Shown here: positions 1 to 6,441 of the stretch, in pieces
Layout: each line of letters begins with the position of its first letter
Numbering within the stretch: the stretch's first letter is position 1
Assembly: GCA_035541215.1 (NCBI GenBank)
Contig: DATKNV010000115.1
Coordinates: 1 to 11,557, forward strand
Length of the DNA: 11,557 nt
Reading direction: 5' to 3'
Source of the DNA: DASZHJ01 sp035541215
GTDB lineage: Bacteria; Pseudomonadota; Alphaproteobacteria; ATCC43930; CGMCC-115725
Position numbers and translations under genes: made by a program
The notes under the pieces: model-generated
Databases searched by the model: none
What the model was told of the DNA's origin: nothing
What the model saw: only the letters and a program-made list of their open reading frames with translations

Positions 1-797
1 GCCTCGTCGGTGTCGATGTGGCCGCGGATCACGTTGATGAAGTCGATCATCCCGCTGTTGGCGAGGCGCCGTGCGATCTCGACGCCCTCCTCGCGGGAGA
101 GGCCGCGGTCCCAATCCTCGTCGCAGACCATGCGCACGCCCAGGATGAACTGCGCGCCGATCCGCGCTCGGATCGCGCGCAGCACCTCCTCGGAGAAGCG
201 GATGCGGCTCTCGAGGCGTCCGCCATAGGCGTCGTCGCGCTTGTTGGTGGCGGGCGACCAAAACTGGTCGAGGAGATGGCCGTAGCACTCGATCTCGATC
301 CCGTCGAGCCGCGCCGCCCGGCAGCGCTCGGCGGCGTCGGCGTAGTGACGGGTCACGCGGGCGAAATCCCAATCCTCCATCGCCTTCGGAAAGGCGCGAT
401 GGGCGGACTCGCGCACCGGCGAGGGCGCGATCACCGGAAGCCAATCCGCGGTGCTCCAGGAGGTACGGCGTCCCAGATGCGTCATCTGGATCATCACCGC
501 GGCACCGTGCGTGTGCACGGCGTCCGCAAGCTCGGCGAGCCAGCGCACCGCCTCGTCCCGGTAGAGGAGAATGTTGCCGAAGGCCGGCGGGCTGTCCGGC
601 GAGACGACGGCGGAGCCGCCGATCATGGTGAGGGCGATGCCGCCGCGTGCCTTCTCCGCGTGGTAGAGGCGGTAGCGCTCCTTGGGCATGCCGCTCTCGG
701 TATAGGCGGGCTCGTGCGCGGTTGACATGAAGCGGTTGCGCAACGTCAGATGCTTCAGCCGCAGGGGCTGCAACAACGGATCGCCGGTGGCTGCCAC
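1..797 (-). CDS. OYE-family NADH:flavin oxidoreductase, N-methylproline demethylase-like (C-terminus cut by window edge)
   Basis: The visible 265 residues form most of an FMN-binding TIM barrel of the old yellow enzyme family. The opening (LRNRF, residues 19-23) is the family's N-terminal strand. HLGRRTSW (108-115), YGHLLDQFWSP (172-182) and YGGRLESRIRF (191-201) match the family's active-site and signature segments. From memory, the wording is closest to alphaproteobacterial N-methylproline/stachydrine demethylase-like enzymes, which strip N-methyl groups oxidatively; substrate assignment is inference. Full-length relatives are either about 370 residues (barrel only) or about 680 (barrel plus FeS and NAD(P) domains), and the window cannot tell which. 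I chose the GTG at 797 because an in-frame stop lies at 818-816 and an AAGGAAGG ribosome site (814-807) sits 9 nt upstream. It is divergent from the ureohydrolase operon, separated by 100 nt. Confidence 0.85.
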   Translation of the reverse strand, partial: MAATGDPLLQPLRLKHLTLRNRFMSTAHEPAYTESGMPKERYRLYHAEKARGGIALTMIGGSAVVSPDSPPAFGNILLYRDEAVRWLAELADAVHTHGAAVMIQMTHLGRRTSWSTADWLPVIAPSPVRESAHRAFPKAMEDWDFARVTRHYADAAERCRAARLDGIEIECYGHLLDQFWSPATNKRDDAYGGRLESRIRFSEEVLRAIRARIGAQFILGVRMVCDEDWDRGLSREEGVEIARRLANSGMIDFINVIRGHIDTDE

Positions 798-897
798 TAG
801 CGCTGCCCTTCCTTGCTATTGCCCGAGGCTGCCGGACATCCGCTATTCTGCACATTTGGATGGATGATGCGAGGGACGCCGTGACCAGGAGACGCCG
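798..897. promoter_or_regulatory. Divergent promoter region between OYE-like gene and ureohydrolase operon
   Basis: This 100-nt gap is the only non-coding space serving two divergent transcription units, so promoters for both should lie here. A plus-strand pair TTGCCC (819-824) and TATTCT (844-849) is a poor sigma-70 match with a 19-nt spacer. GCTATT occurs twice (816-821 and 843-848 region) as a direct repeat. The ribosome sites AAGGAAGG (minus, 814-807) and AGGAG before 898 are clear; the promoters themselves are not. Confidence 0.4.
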
Positions 898-1869
898 ATG
901 AACGCGGGATCGAGCTCCAACATCGGGGCCATGTTCGGGGCCGCGAGCAGCGGGACCTTCCTAGGGCTTCCCGTGGGCTCGCTGGACTCGCTCCGGGGAG
1001 CGACTGCCGTCGTTCTGGGCGCGCCGGCGGCGACGCCCTATCCCTCGGTCGGGCCCTATTGCGCGGGCGGACCCGCGGCGATCCGCGCGGGCATCGCGAA
1101 TTGGACGGGGGCGCGCGACCACTGCGACTTCGACCTCGGCGGCAGGATGATCCCGGAGGGCATGACCGTCGTCGATTGCGGCGATCTCCCCTACGACGCG
1201 GGGGATGCCGCGGGCAATCGCGAGCGGATCGGCAACGCGATAACGCGCATCCTCGATGCCGGCGCGGTCCCGGTCGTGCTCGGGGGCGACGATTCGATTC
1301 CGATCCCGATGTTCCAGGCCTTCCGCGACCGCGGCAAGTTCACGGTCCTGCAGGTCGACGCGCACATCGACTTCCGCGACGAAGTCGAGGGCCTGAAGCT
1401 CGGCCTCTCCAGCACGATGCGCCGCGCGAGCGAGATGGGCTGGATCGAGCGCATCGTCGAGGTGGGCGCGCGCGGCACCGGCAGCGCCCGCGTCAGCGAC
1501 TATCGCGACGCGCTCGCGGCCGGCGTCAAATTCGTGCTCGCGGACGAGGTGCACCTGCACGGGATCGAGCGCGCGCTCGAGCACATCGAGGAGGGCGCCA
1601 ACGTTCTGGTCACTGTCGATTGCGACGGGCTCGACCCTGCGGTGATGCCCGCGGTGATCGGGCCAGCACCAGGCGGGCTCTCCTATTGGCAGGTCGTGGG
1701 CTTGCTGCGGGGTGTCGCGAGCAAGGCGCGGATCGCGTCTTTCGACATCGTCGAGTTCATGCCGGAACGGGATCGGGATCAACGGGGAGCGCTCACGGCC
1801 GCGCGGCTCGTCGCCAATGCCGTGGGGTCGATCTGCCGGAGCGCTCAGCCCACGCGAGCGAAGGCCTGA
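898..1869 (+). CDS. Arginase/agmatinase-family ureohydrolase, divergent active site
   Basis: This 323-residue protein has the ureohydrolase fold: family members use two Mn(II) ions to hydrolyse a guanidino or amidino group, usually releasing urea. Metal-ligand motifs DAHID (154-158) and DCDGLDP (241-247) are intact, giving D154, H156, D158, D241 and D243. The first motif, normally GGDHS, reads GGDDS (129-133), so the usual His ligand is Asp132. The usual HGxPFRRA segment appears as GLSSTMRRAS, also without its His. Length is normal. The C-terminus (SYWQVVGLLRGV, FDIVEFMP) is typical of agmatinase-like proteins. The ATG at 898 is preceded by AGGAG with 6-nt spacing. It leads a tight operon, ending 10 nt before the racemase-family gene. 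The substrate is unknown: agmatine, guanidinobutyrate or another amidino compound are possible. A non-urea-releasing hydrolase cannot be excluded. Confidence 0.88.
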   Translation: MNAGSSSNIGAMFGAASSGTFLGLPVGSLDSLRGATAVVLGAPAATPYPSVGPYCAGGPAAIRAGIANWTGARDHCDFDLGGRMIPEGMTVVDCGDLPYDAGDAAGNRERIGNAITRILDAGAVPVVLGGDDSIPIPMFQAFRDRGKFTVLQVDAHIDFRDEVEGLKLGLSSTMRRASEMGWIERIVEVGARGTGSARVSDYRDALAAGVKFVLADEVHLHGIERALEHIEEGANVLVTVDCDGLDPAVMPAVIGPAPGGLSYWQVVGLLRGVASKARIASFDIVEFMPERDRDQRGALTAARLVANAVGSICRSAQPTRAKA

Positions 1870-1879
1870 AGGAGGCACC

Positions 1880-2614
1880 ATGACGATCTACAAGACACGG
1901 CGCGGCGCGCGTAATTACGGCCAGGCGATCGGCATCCTGCAATTGGATTGCTCGCTGCCCTTCATCCCCGGCGACGTCGACAACGCCAGCACCTACAGCT
2001 ATCCCGTGCTCTACCGCGTGGTGCCGGGATTGTCGACGGCGGCGTGCCTCCGCGGCGCGCCGGAGCTCGCGGCAGCCGCGGTCGTGGAGGCCCGCGAGCT
2101 CGAGAAGCAGGGCGTGCGCGCGATCGCCAGCGATTGCGGCTTCATGCTGCAATTCCAGGACGCGGTACGCCAAGCCGTGCGGATTCCCGTGTGGATGTCG
2201 AGCATGCTGCAGCTCCCGATGATCGCGGCAGGGCTCGGCTCGGATCGACCCATCGCGGTCGTCACCGCGGATTCGAGCAACCTGACACCGGAGTTCCTGG
2301 CCCGCGCGGGCGTTGCCGTGCGCAACCCCGTCCTCATACTGGGCTTGCAGGAGATGCCGGAATTCAAGTCGGCGGTGCTCGATGAGAAGGGCTCCATCAA
2401 TGCGGCCCTCATCGAGGAGGAGGTCGTGGGCGCGGTGCGGCGGGCGAAGGAGAAGCATCCGGACCTCGGCGCCGTCCTCCTGGAATGCTCGATGCTCCCG
2501 CCCTATGCGCGCGCCGTGCAGGACGCGGTCGGCGTTCCCGTCTTCGATTTCGTCACCATGATCGATTTCCTTTACGCCTCGACGCATCGCAAGCGCTACC
2601 AGGGCTTCTACTGA
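1880..2614 (+). CDS. Aspartate/glutamate racemase-superfamily protein
   Basis: The 244-residue protein belongs to the Asp/Glu/hydantoin racemase superfamily, cofactor-independent enzymes that use two cysteines for racemisation, isomerisation or decarboxylation. Both cysteines are visible: Cys86 in SDCGFM and Cys203 in LLECSMLPPYA, about 117 residues apart as expected for the two pseudosymmetric lobes. The C-terminus (GVPVFDFVTMIDFLY) is typical of the family. I placed the start at ATG 1880, next to AAGGAGG (1869-1875) that overlaps the upstream stop. A longer reading from 1712 only adds frame shadow of the ureohydrolase gene. The close spacing implies translational coupling. The superfamily includes hydantoin racemase, maleate isomerase, arylmalonate decarboxylase and EutA of the hydroxyectoine route. 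I cannot choose among these from sequence alone, though paired cysteines favour a racemase or isomerase over a one-cysteine decarboxylase. Confidence 0.85.
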   Translation: MTIYKTRRGARNYGQAIGILQLDCSLPFIPGDVDNASTYSYPVLYRVVPGLSTAACLRGAPELAAAAVVEARELEKQGVRAIASDCGFMLQFQDAVRQAVRIPVWMSSMLQLPMIAAGLGSDRPIAVVTADSSNLTPEFLARAGVAVRNPVLILGLQEMPEFKSAVLDEKGSINAALIEEEVVGAVRRAKEKHPDLGAVLLECSMLPPYARAVQDAVGVPVFDFVTMIDFLYASTHRKRYQGFY

Positions 2615-2647
2615 GACCCTTCGGCTCAAGCGCAGGAGGAACGCATC

Positions 2648-4153
2648 ATGTCGTCCGCTGCATCGTTGCTTTCATCGCTTCACATCCCCTTCTCCGAGCT
2701 TGCCGAGGGCGACATCGCCGTGCATTCGCCCATCGACGGCGCCGTCCTCGCGCATGTCCGGAGCGACGATTCCCGCGGCGTCGACGAGAAGATCGCACGC
2801 GCGGACGCCGCGTTCCGGAAGTGGCGCATGGTGCCGGCGCCGCGGCGCGGCGAGCTCATCCGGCTCTTCGGCGAGGAGCTGCGCGCCGCCAAGGATACGC
2901 TCGGCCGCCTCGTGACCCTCGAGAACGGCAAGATCCTCGAGGAGGGGCGCGGCGAGGTGCAGGAGATGATCGACATCTGCGACTTCGCGGTGGGCCTCTC
3001 GCGCCAGCTCTATGGCCTAACCATCGCCTCGGAGCGGCCGGGGCACCGGATGATGGAGACCTGGCATCCGCTCTCCGCGGTCGGGGTCATCACCGCCTTC
3101 AATTTCCCCGTCGCGGTCTGGTCGTGGAACGCGGCGATCGCGCTCGTCTGCGGCGATCCCGTGGTCTGGAAGCCCTCGGAGAAGACGCCGCTCACGGCGC
3201 TCGCCTGCCAGGCGCTCTTCAAGCGCGCGGTCGAGCGCTTCGGCGGCGCACCGGAGGGACTCCTGGAGATCGTCCTCGGCGGAAAGGAGGCAGGCGAGCA
3301 GATCGCAAGCGACCGGCGGCTTAGTCTCGTGAGCGCCACGGGAAGCTGCCGCATGGGGAAGGCGCTGGCACCGGTGGTGGCGGGGCGGATGGGCCGTTGC
3401 CTTCTCGAGCTCGGCGGCAACAACGGCGCGATCATCGCGGCCTCCGCGGACCTAGATCTCGCCGCCCGCGCGATCGTCTTCGCGGCCGTCGGCACCGCGG
3501 GTCAGCGCTGCACCTCGCTCCGCCGCCTCGTCGTCCACGAGGAGGTGAAGCCTCGGCTCGTCGAGCGGCTGCAGAAGGCTTATGGCTCCGTCCGCGTGGG
3601 CAATCCCATGGAGGCGGGGGTGCTCGTGGGTCCGCTCATCGATCGTCATGCCTTCGATGCAATGCAGACGGCGCTCGCGCACGCGCGTAAGGACGGCGGC
3701 TCCGTCTTCGGCGGCGAGCGCCTCCTCGCGGACCAGCATCCGCACGCCTACTACGTGAAGCCCGCGCTGGTGACGATGCCCGCGCAGACCGAGATCGTGC
3801 GCGAGGAGACCTTCGCGCCGATCCTCTACGTCATGACCTATAGCGGCCTCGACGAGGCGATCCGCATGCACAACGAGGTGCCGCAGGGCCTCGCCTCCAG
3901 CATCTTCACCAACGATCTCCGCGAGGCCGAGGCCTTCATGAGCGCAGCCGGCAGCGACTGCGGCATCGTCAACGTCAACATCGGGCCGAGCGGCGCCGAG
4001 ATCGGCGGCGCCTTCGGCGGCGAGAAGGACACCGGCGGCGGCCGCGAGTCCGGCGCCGACGCCTGGAAGGCCTATATGCGCCGTGCCACCAACACCATCA
4101 ACTACTCGCGCGAGCTCCCGCTCGCGCAGGGAATCCGCTTCGACATCGGCTGA
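2648..4153 (+). CDS. ALDH7-type (aminoadipate-semialdehyde/antiquitin-like) aldehyde dehydrogenase
   Basis: This 501-residue NAD(P)-dependent aldehyde dehydrogenase has catalytic Cys288 in GTAGQRCTS and general base Glu254 in LLELGGNN. The double-Asn ELGGNN, the GQRCT context and the long C-terminal run around GIVNVNIGPSGAEIGGAF, GGGRESGADAWKAYMRR and TNTINYSRELPLAQGI are diagnostic of the ALDH7 family. That family includes human antiquitin and bacterial AmaB/Pcd, which oxidise alpha-aminoadipate semialdehyde (in equilibrium with piperideine-6-carboxylate) in lysine degradation. Family membership is clear; the exact semialdehyde is not. It could instead serve an aldehyde produced by the neighbouring enzymes. 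AGGAGG lies 8 nt before ATG 2648. It follows the racemase-family gene by 33 nt and precedes the luciferase-like gene by 12 nt. No lysine pathway partner such as a lysine aminotransferase or saccharopine enzyme is in the window. Confidence 0.93.
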   Translation: MSSAASLLSSLHIPFSELAEGDIAVHSPIDGAVLAHVRSDDSRGVDEKIARADAAFRKWRMVPAPRRGELIRLFGEELRAAKDTLGRLVTLENGKILEEGRGEVQEMIDICDFAVGLSRQLYGLTIASERPGHRMMETWHPLSAVGVITAFNFPVAVWSWNAAIALVCGDPVVWKPSEKTPLTALACQALFKRAVERFGGAPEGLLEIVLGGKEAGEQIASDRRLSLVSATGSCRMGKALAPVVAGRMGRCLLELGGNNGAIIAASADLDLAARAIVFAAVGTAGQRCTSLRRLVVHEEVKPRLVERLQKAYGSVRVGNPMEAGVLVGPLIDRHAFDAMQTALAHARKDGGSVFGGERLLADQHPHAYYVKPALVTMPAQTEIVREETFAPILYVMTYSGLDEAIRMHNEVPQGLASSIFTNDLREAEAFMSAAGSDCGIVNVNIGPSGAEIGGAFGGEKDTGGGRESGADAWKAYMRRATNTINYSRELPLAQGIRFDIG

Positions 4154-4165
4154 GGGGGGACTCGC

Positions 4166-5119
4166 ATGCTCATAGGGTTCGACGCGCCAACGCAAGGCGC
4201 TTTGGCTTCGCCCGACGCGCTCGCGCGCGTCGCGGTCGACGGTGAGGCGATGGGCTACGACTATTGCACGATCAGCGACCACGTCGTGATCCCCCGGGAT
4301 ATTCAGGCCCGCTATCCCTATTCCATCACCGGAGAATTTCCGGGGGCGTCGCGCGGGGTCCGGTACGACCAGCTGATTTCCATCGCATTCGTCGCGGCCA
4401 AGACCTCGCGCTTGCGCATGGTGGCCTCGGTGATGGTGGTGCCGCACCGGCCCGCGGTGCTCACGGCAAAAATGCTGGCATCGATCGATATGCTGTCGAA
4501 GGGCCGGCTCATCTTGGGCTGCGGCGCGGGCTGGCTCCAGGAGGAGATCGAGGCCTTGGGCGCGCCGCCCTTCGCCGAGCGCGGCGCCGTCACCGACGAG
4601 TATATCGCGGCCTTCCGCGAGCTCTGGACCGCCGAATCGCCGCGCTTCCAGGGCCGCTATGTTCGCTTCGACAACATCGTCTTCGAGCCCAAGCCCGCGC
4701 AGAAGCCGCACCCGCCGATCTGGATCGGCGGCGAAAGCCCGCCGGCGCTGCGTCGCGTGGCGCGGCTCGGCACCGGCTGGTATCCGATCGGGACCAATCC
4801 GCAGCACCCGCTCGATACGATCGCGCGCCTTCGCGCGGGGATCGAGCGAATGCGGAAGCTGGTCGCCGATGCCGGGCGCGATCCCGCTTCCGTCGCCGTT
4901 GCCTTCCGAGTGCAGCGCTACGGCAGCGCGGTGGAGCCGAAGACCGATCAGGGCGAGCGCCGGCTCTTCTCCGGCACATCGCCCGATATTGCAGCGGACA
5001 TGCGCGCGCTTCGCGAGCTCGGCATCGCCGCCGTCGATTTGGGCTTCGGCGCGCCGACGGTAGACGGCACGCTCGACAACATGAAGCGCTTCCGCGACGA
5101 GGTGATCACGCGCCTCTAG
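4166..5119 (+). CDS. Luciferase-like (LLM class) FMN/F420-dependent oxidoreductase
   Basis: The 317-residue protein is a TIM-barrel member of the bacterial luciferase-like superfamily, whose members bind FMN or deazaflavin F420 and carry out monooxygenation or hydride transfer. Supporting segments are ISDHVVIP (36-43), the phosphate-binding-like GCGAGW (118-123) after KGRLIL, and HPPIWIGGESP in the second half. This resembles the group often annotated as TIGR03619-type F420-dependent oxidoreductases. The cofactor is not provable from sequence, and many proteobacterial members probably use FMN. The start ATG 4166 follows a GGGGGGA site at 4154-4160, 5 nt away. It is the last gene of the ureohydrolase operon and ends 3 nt from the stop of a second, opposite-strand luciferase-like gene. 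A ring-opening or oxygenation step in the operon's pathway is possible but inferred. Confidence 0.87.
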   Translation: MLIGFDAPTQGALASPDALARVAVDGEAMGYDYCTISDHVVIPRDIQARYPYSITGEFPGASRGVRYDQLISIAFVAAKTSRLRMVASVMVVPHRPAVLTAKMLASIDMLSKGRLILGCGAGWLQEEIEALGAPPFAERGAVTDEYIAAFRELWTAESPRFQGRYVRFDNIVFEPKPAQKPHPPIWIGGESPPALRRVARLGTGWYPIGTNPQHPLDTIARLRAGIERMRKLVADAGRDPASVAVAFRVQRYGSAVEPKTDQGERRLFSGTSPDIAADMRALRELGIAAVDLGFGAPTVDGTLDNMKRFRDEVITRL

Positions 5120-5122
5120 GCG

Positions 5123-6022
5123 TCAGGCTGCGAGGTCCGACACCGCCTCCCAATAGCGCTTCATCGCATCGAGGTGATCCCGGAGCGTGCGGCCGGGAAT
5201 GCGTTTGTGGTGGTAGCGGGAATAGACGTTGTTGAGCGTCGCATGCGTGACGCCGACGGCCTTCCAGGCTTGGAGCTCGGCGCGCCATTCCTTGGGACCG
5301 CCGGTTCCCGCGGAGACCCAGACCTCGATGCCGATGGCGGCGGGGTCGCGCCCTTCCTCCTTCGCATAGGAGCGGAGCTTCGCGAATTCCGCCTGCGCGG
5401 AGCCGTCGTTGGGATAGGCCAGCATCATCCAGCCGTCGCCCCATTTCGCGATCCGCCGCAGCGTCGGATCCGTGTGGCCGCCGAACCAGATGGGAATCGA
5501 GCGCTTGACCGGCAGCGGATTGATGCCGGCATCCTCGATCGTGTGCCACTTGCCGCGGAAGGTCACGTGCGGCTCGGCCCAGAGCGCCTGCATCACCTGC
5601 ACCTGCTCCTCCGAGCGCTTGCCGCGATTATGGAAGTTCTCGTTGAGCGCCGTGAACTCGACCTCGTTCCAGCCGATGCCGACGCCGAGCCGGATCCGGC
5701 CGCCGGAGAGAAGATCGGCGCAAGCCGCCTGCTTCGCGACGAGCGCCGCCTGCCGCTGAGCCAGCACCAGCACCTGGGTCGAGAGCTCGATCCCGCGAGT
5801 GCAGCCGCTCAGGAAGCCGAAGAGGACGAAGGGATCGTGGAAGAAATCCTTGGAGGTGTTGCGGTCGCCCCAATTGGGCCGGCTCGCGACGTTGGCCCCG
5901 AGGACGTGGTCCGTCGCGGTCAGGTGATGGTATCCCAAGCTCTCCGCGGCCTGCGCGAACTCGCGCACCACCGCGGCCTCGCCGCCGATATCGACCAGCG
6001 GCAGCGCGACGCCGAGCTTCAT
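5123..6022 (-). CDS. Luciferase-like (LLM class) FMN/F420-dependent oxidoreductase, second copy
   Basis: This 299-residue protein has the same fold as the convergent neighbour at 4166-5119 but is clearly diverged. It shows TATDHVLG (35-42), GRIRLGVGIGWNEVEF (108-123) and IPIWFGGHTDPTLRRIAKWGDG, a standard pattern of the F420/FMN luciferase-like family. Length is typical. The reaction could be oxygenation or hydride transfer on an unknown substrate. The start ATG (6022-6020) lies one base beyond the TGA of the upstream PPOX gene (TGAGATG junction), so translation is probably coupled. The ribosome site is weak, which agrees with coupling. It is the last gene of the DapA-PPOX-LLM operon. Pairing a luciferase-like oxidoreductase with a split-barrel flavin/F420 protein suggests they share a cofactor or act in sequence; this is inferred. 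Confidence 0.87.
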   Translation of the reverse strand: MKLGVALPLVDIGGEAAVVREFAQAAESLGYHHLTATDHVLGANVASRPNWGDRNTSKDFFHDPFVLFGFLSGCTRGIELSTQVLVLAQRQAALVAKQAACADLLSGGRIRLGVGIGWNEVEFTALNENFHNRGKRSEEQVQVMQALWAEPHVTFRGKWHTIEDAGINPLPVKRSIPIWFGGHTDPTLRRIAKWGDGWMMLAYPNDGSAQAEFAKLRSYAKEEGRDPAAIGIEVWVSAGTGGPKEWRAELQAWKAVGVTHATLNNVYSRYHHKRIPGRTLRDHLDAMKRYWEAVSDLAA

Positions 6023-6023
6023 C

Positions 6024-6422
6024 TCAGCCCATCACCGAGGCCGAGAGCGGCTCGATCTCGAAAATCACGCGGACCTCGCCCGGGCGCATCCACGGGTACT
6101 TGTCCTTGCCGATGTATTTCTTCGCGAGCTTATCGATGTGCGCGACGCCGCCTTCCTCGGTGCGGCGCCGGACTTTGCCGCGAATCTGGACATAGCGATA
6201 GGCGTTGTCGGGATCGAGGATCGAGAGCGCGACCGCCGGGCGCGCCTCCATGTTGCGCGCCTTGACGCGGCCCTTGGCCGTGTTCACGCGGATGACGCCA
6301 TTGACGTAGTCGAACCAGACCGGCGTCACCTGCGGCGAGCCGTCCGGCATCACCGTCGCGAGGTGCGCGAAGGCGACCTTCTTCTCCAGGAGATCGAGGA
6401 ATGCCTCGGGAATGGCTGCCAT
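6024..6422 (-). CDS. PPOX-class F420/FMN-binding split-barrel protein
   Basis: At 132 residues this is a single-domain split beta-barrel protein of the pyridoxamine-5'-phosphate-oxidase-like group, close to the TIGR03618/Rv1155 type predicted to bind F420. Characteristic segments are FAHLATVMPDGSPQVTPVWF (18-37) for the first two strands, VNTAKGRVKARNMEARPAVAL for the cofactor-phosphate-binding region, and YRYVQIRGKVR. Members dimerise and place the cofactor at the interface. The reaction is unknown for most. Start ATG 6422 has GAGGAG about 8 nt upstream. It sits 19 nt after the DapA-like gene and 1 nt before the luciferase-like gene. With those neighbours, a reductase or flavin-handling role is a reasonable inference. 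F420 biosynthesis genes are not in the window, so FMN remains equally possible. Confidence 0.87.
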   Translation of the reverse strand: MAAIPEAFLDLLEKKVAFAHLATVMPDGSPQVTPVWFDYVNGVIRVNTAKGRVKARNMEARPAVALSILDPDNAYRYVQIRGKVRRRTEEGGVAHIDKLAKKYIGKDKYPWMRPGEVRVIFEIEPLSASVMG

Positions 6423-6441
6423 TTTGGTTTCTCCTCTCGCG

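Noticed and set aside
18..725. Plus-strand 235-codon open frame opposite the OYE-like gene
   Set aside because: It is antisense to a clear flavoprotein reading; its translation has no recognisable motifs and the openness is a GC-rich codon-bias effect.
1712..2614. 300-codon version of the racemase-family gene starting inside the ureohydrolase gene
   Set aside because: The added 56 residues are frame shadow; ATG 1880 has a perfect AAGGAGG site and family-consistent length.
1880..2614. Naming the racemase-family gene eutA of the hydroxyectoine pathway
   Set aside because: Same superfamily, but it is not next to eutB/eutC and I see no EutA-specific signature; paired cysteines also suit other members.
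3452..4807. 451-codon minus-strand frame across the ALDH and luciferase-like genes
   Set aside because: It spans the junction of two well-supported plus-strand genes and shows no domain; a shadow.
5174..6265. 363-codon plus-strand frame opposite the luciferase-like and PPOX genes
   Set aside because: Antisense shadow with no motif, overlapping two supported genes.
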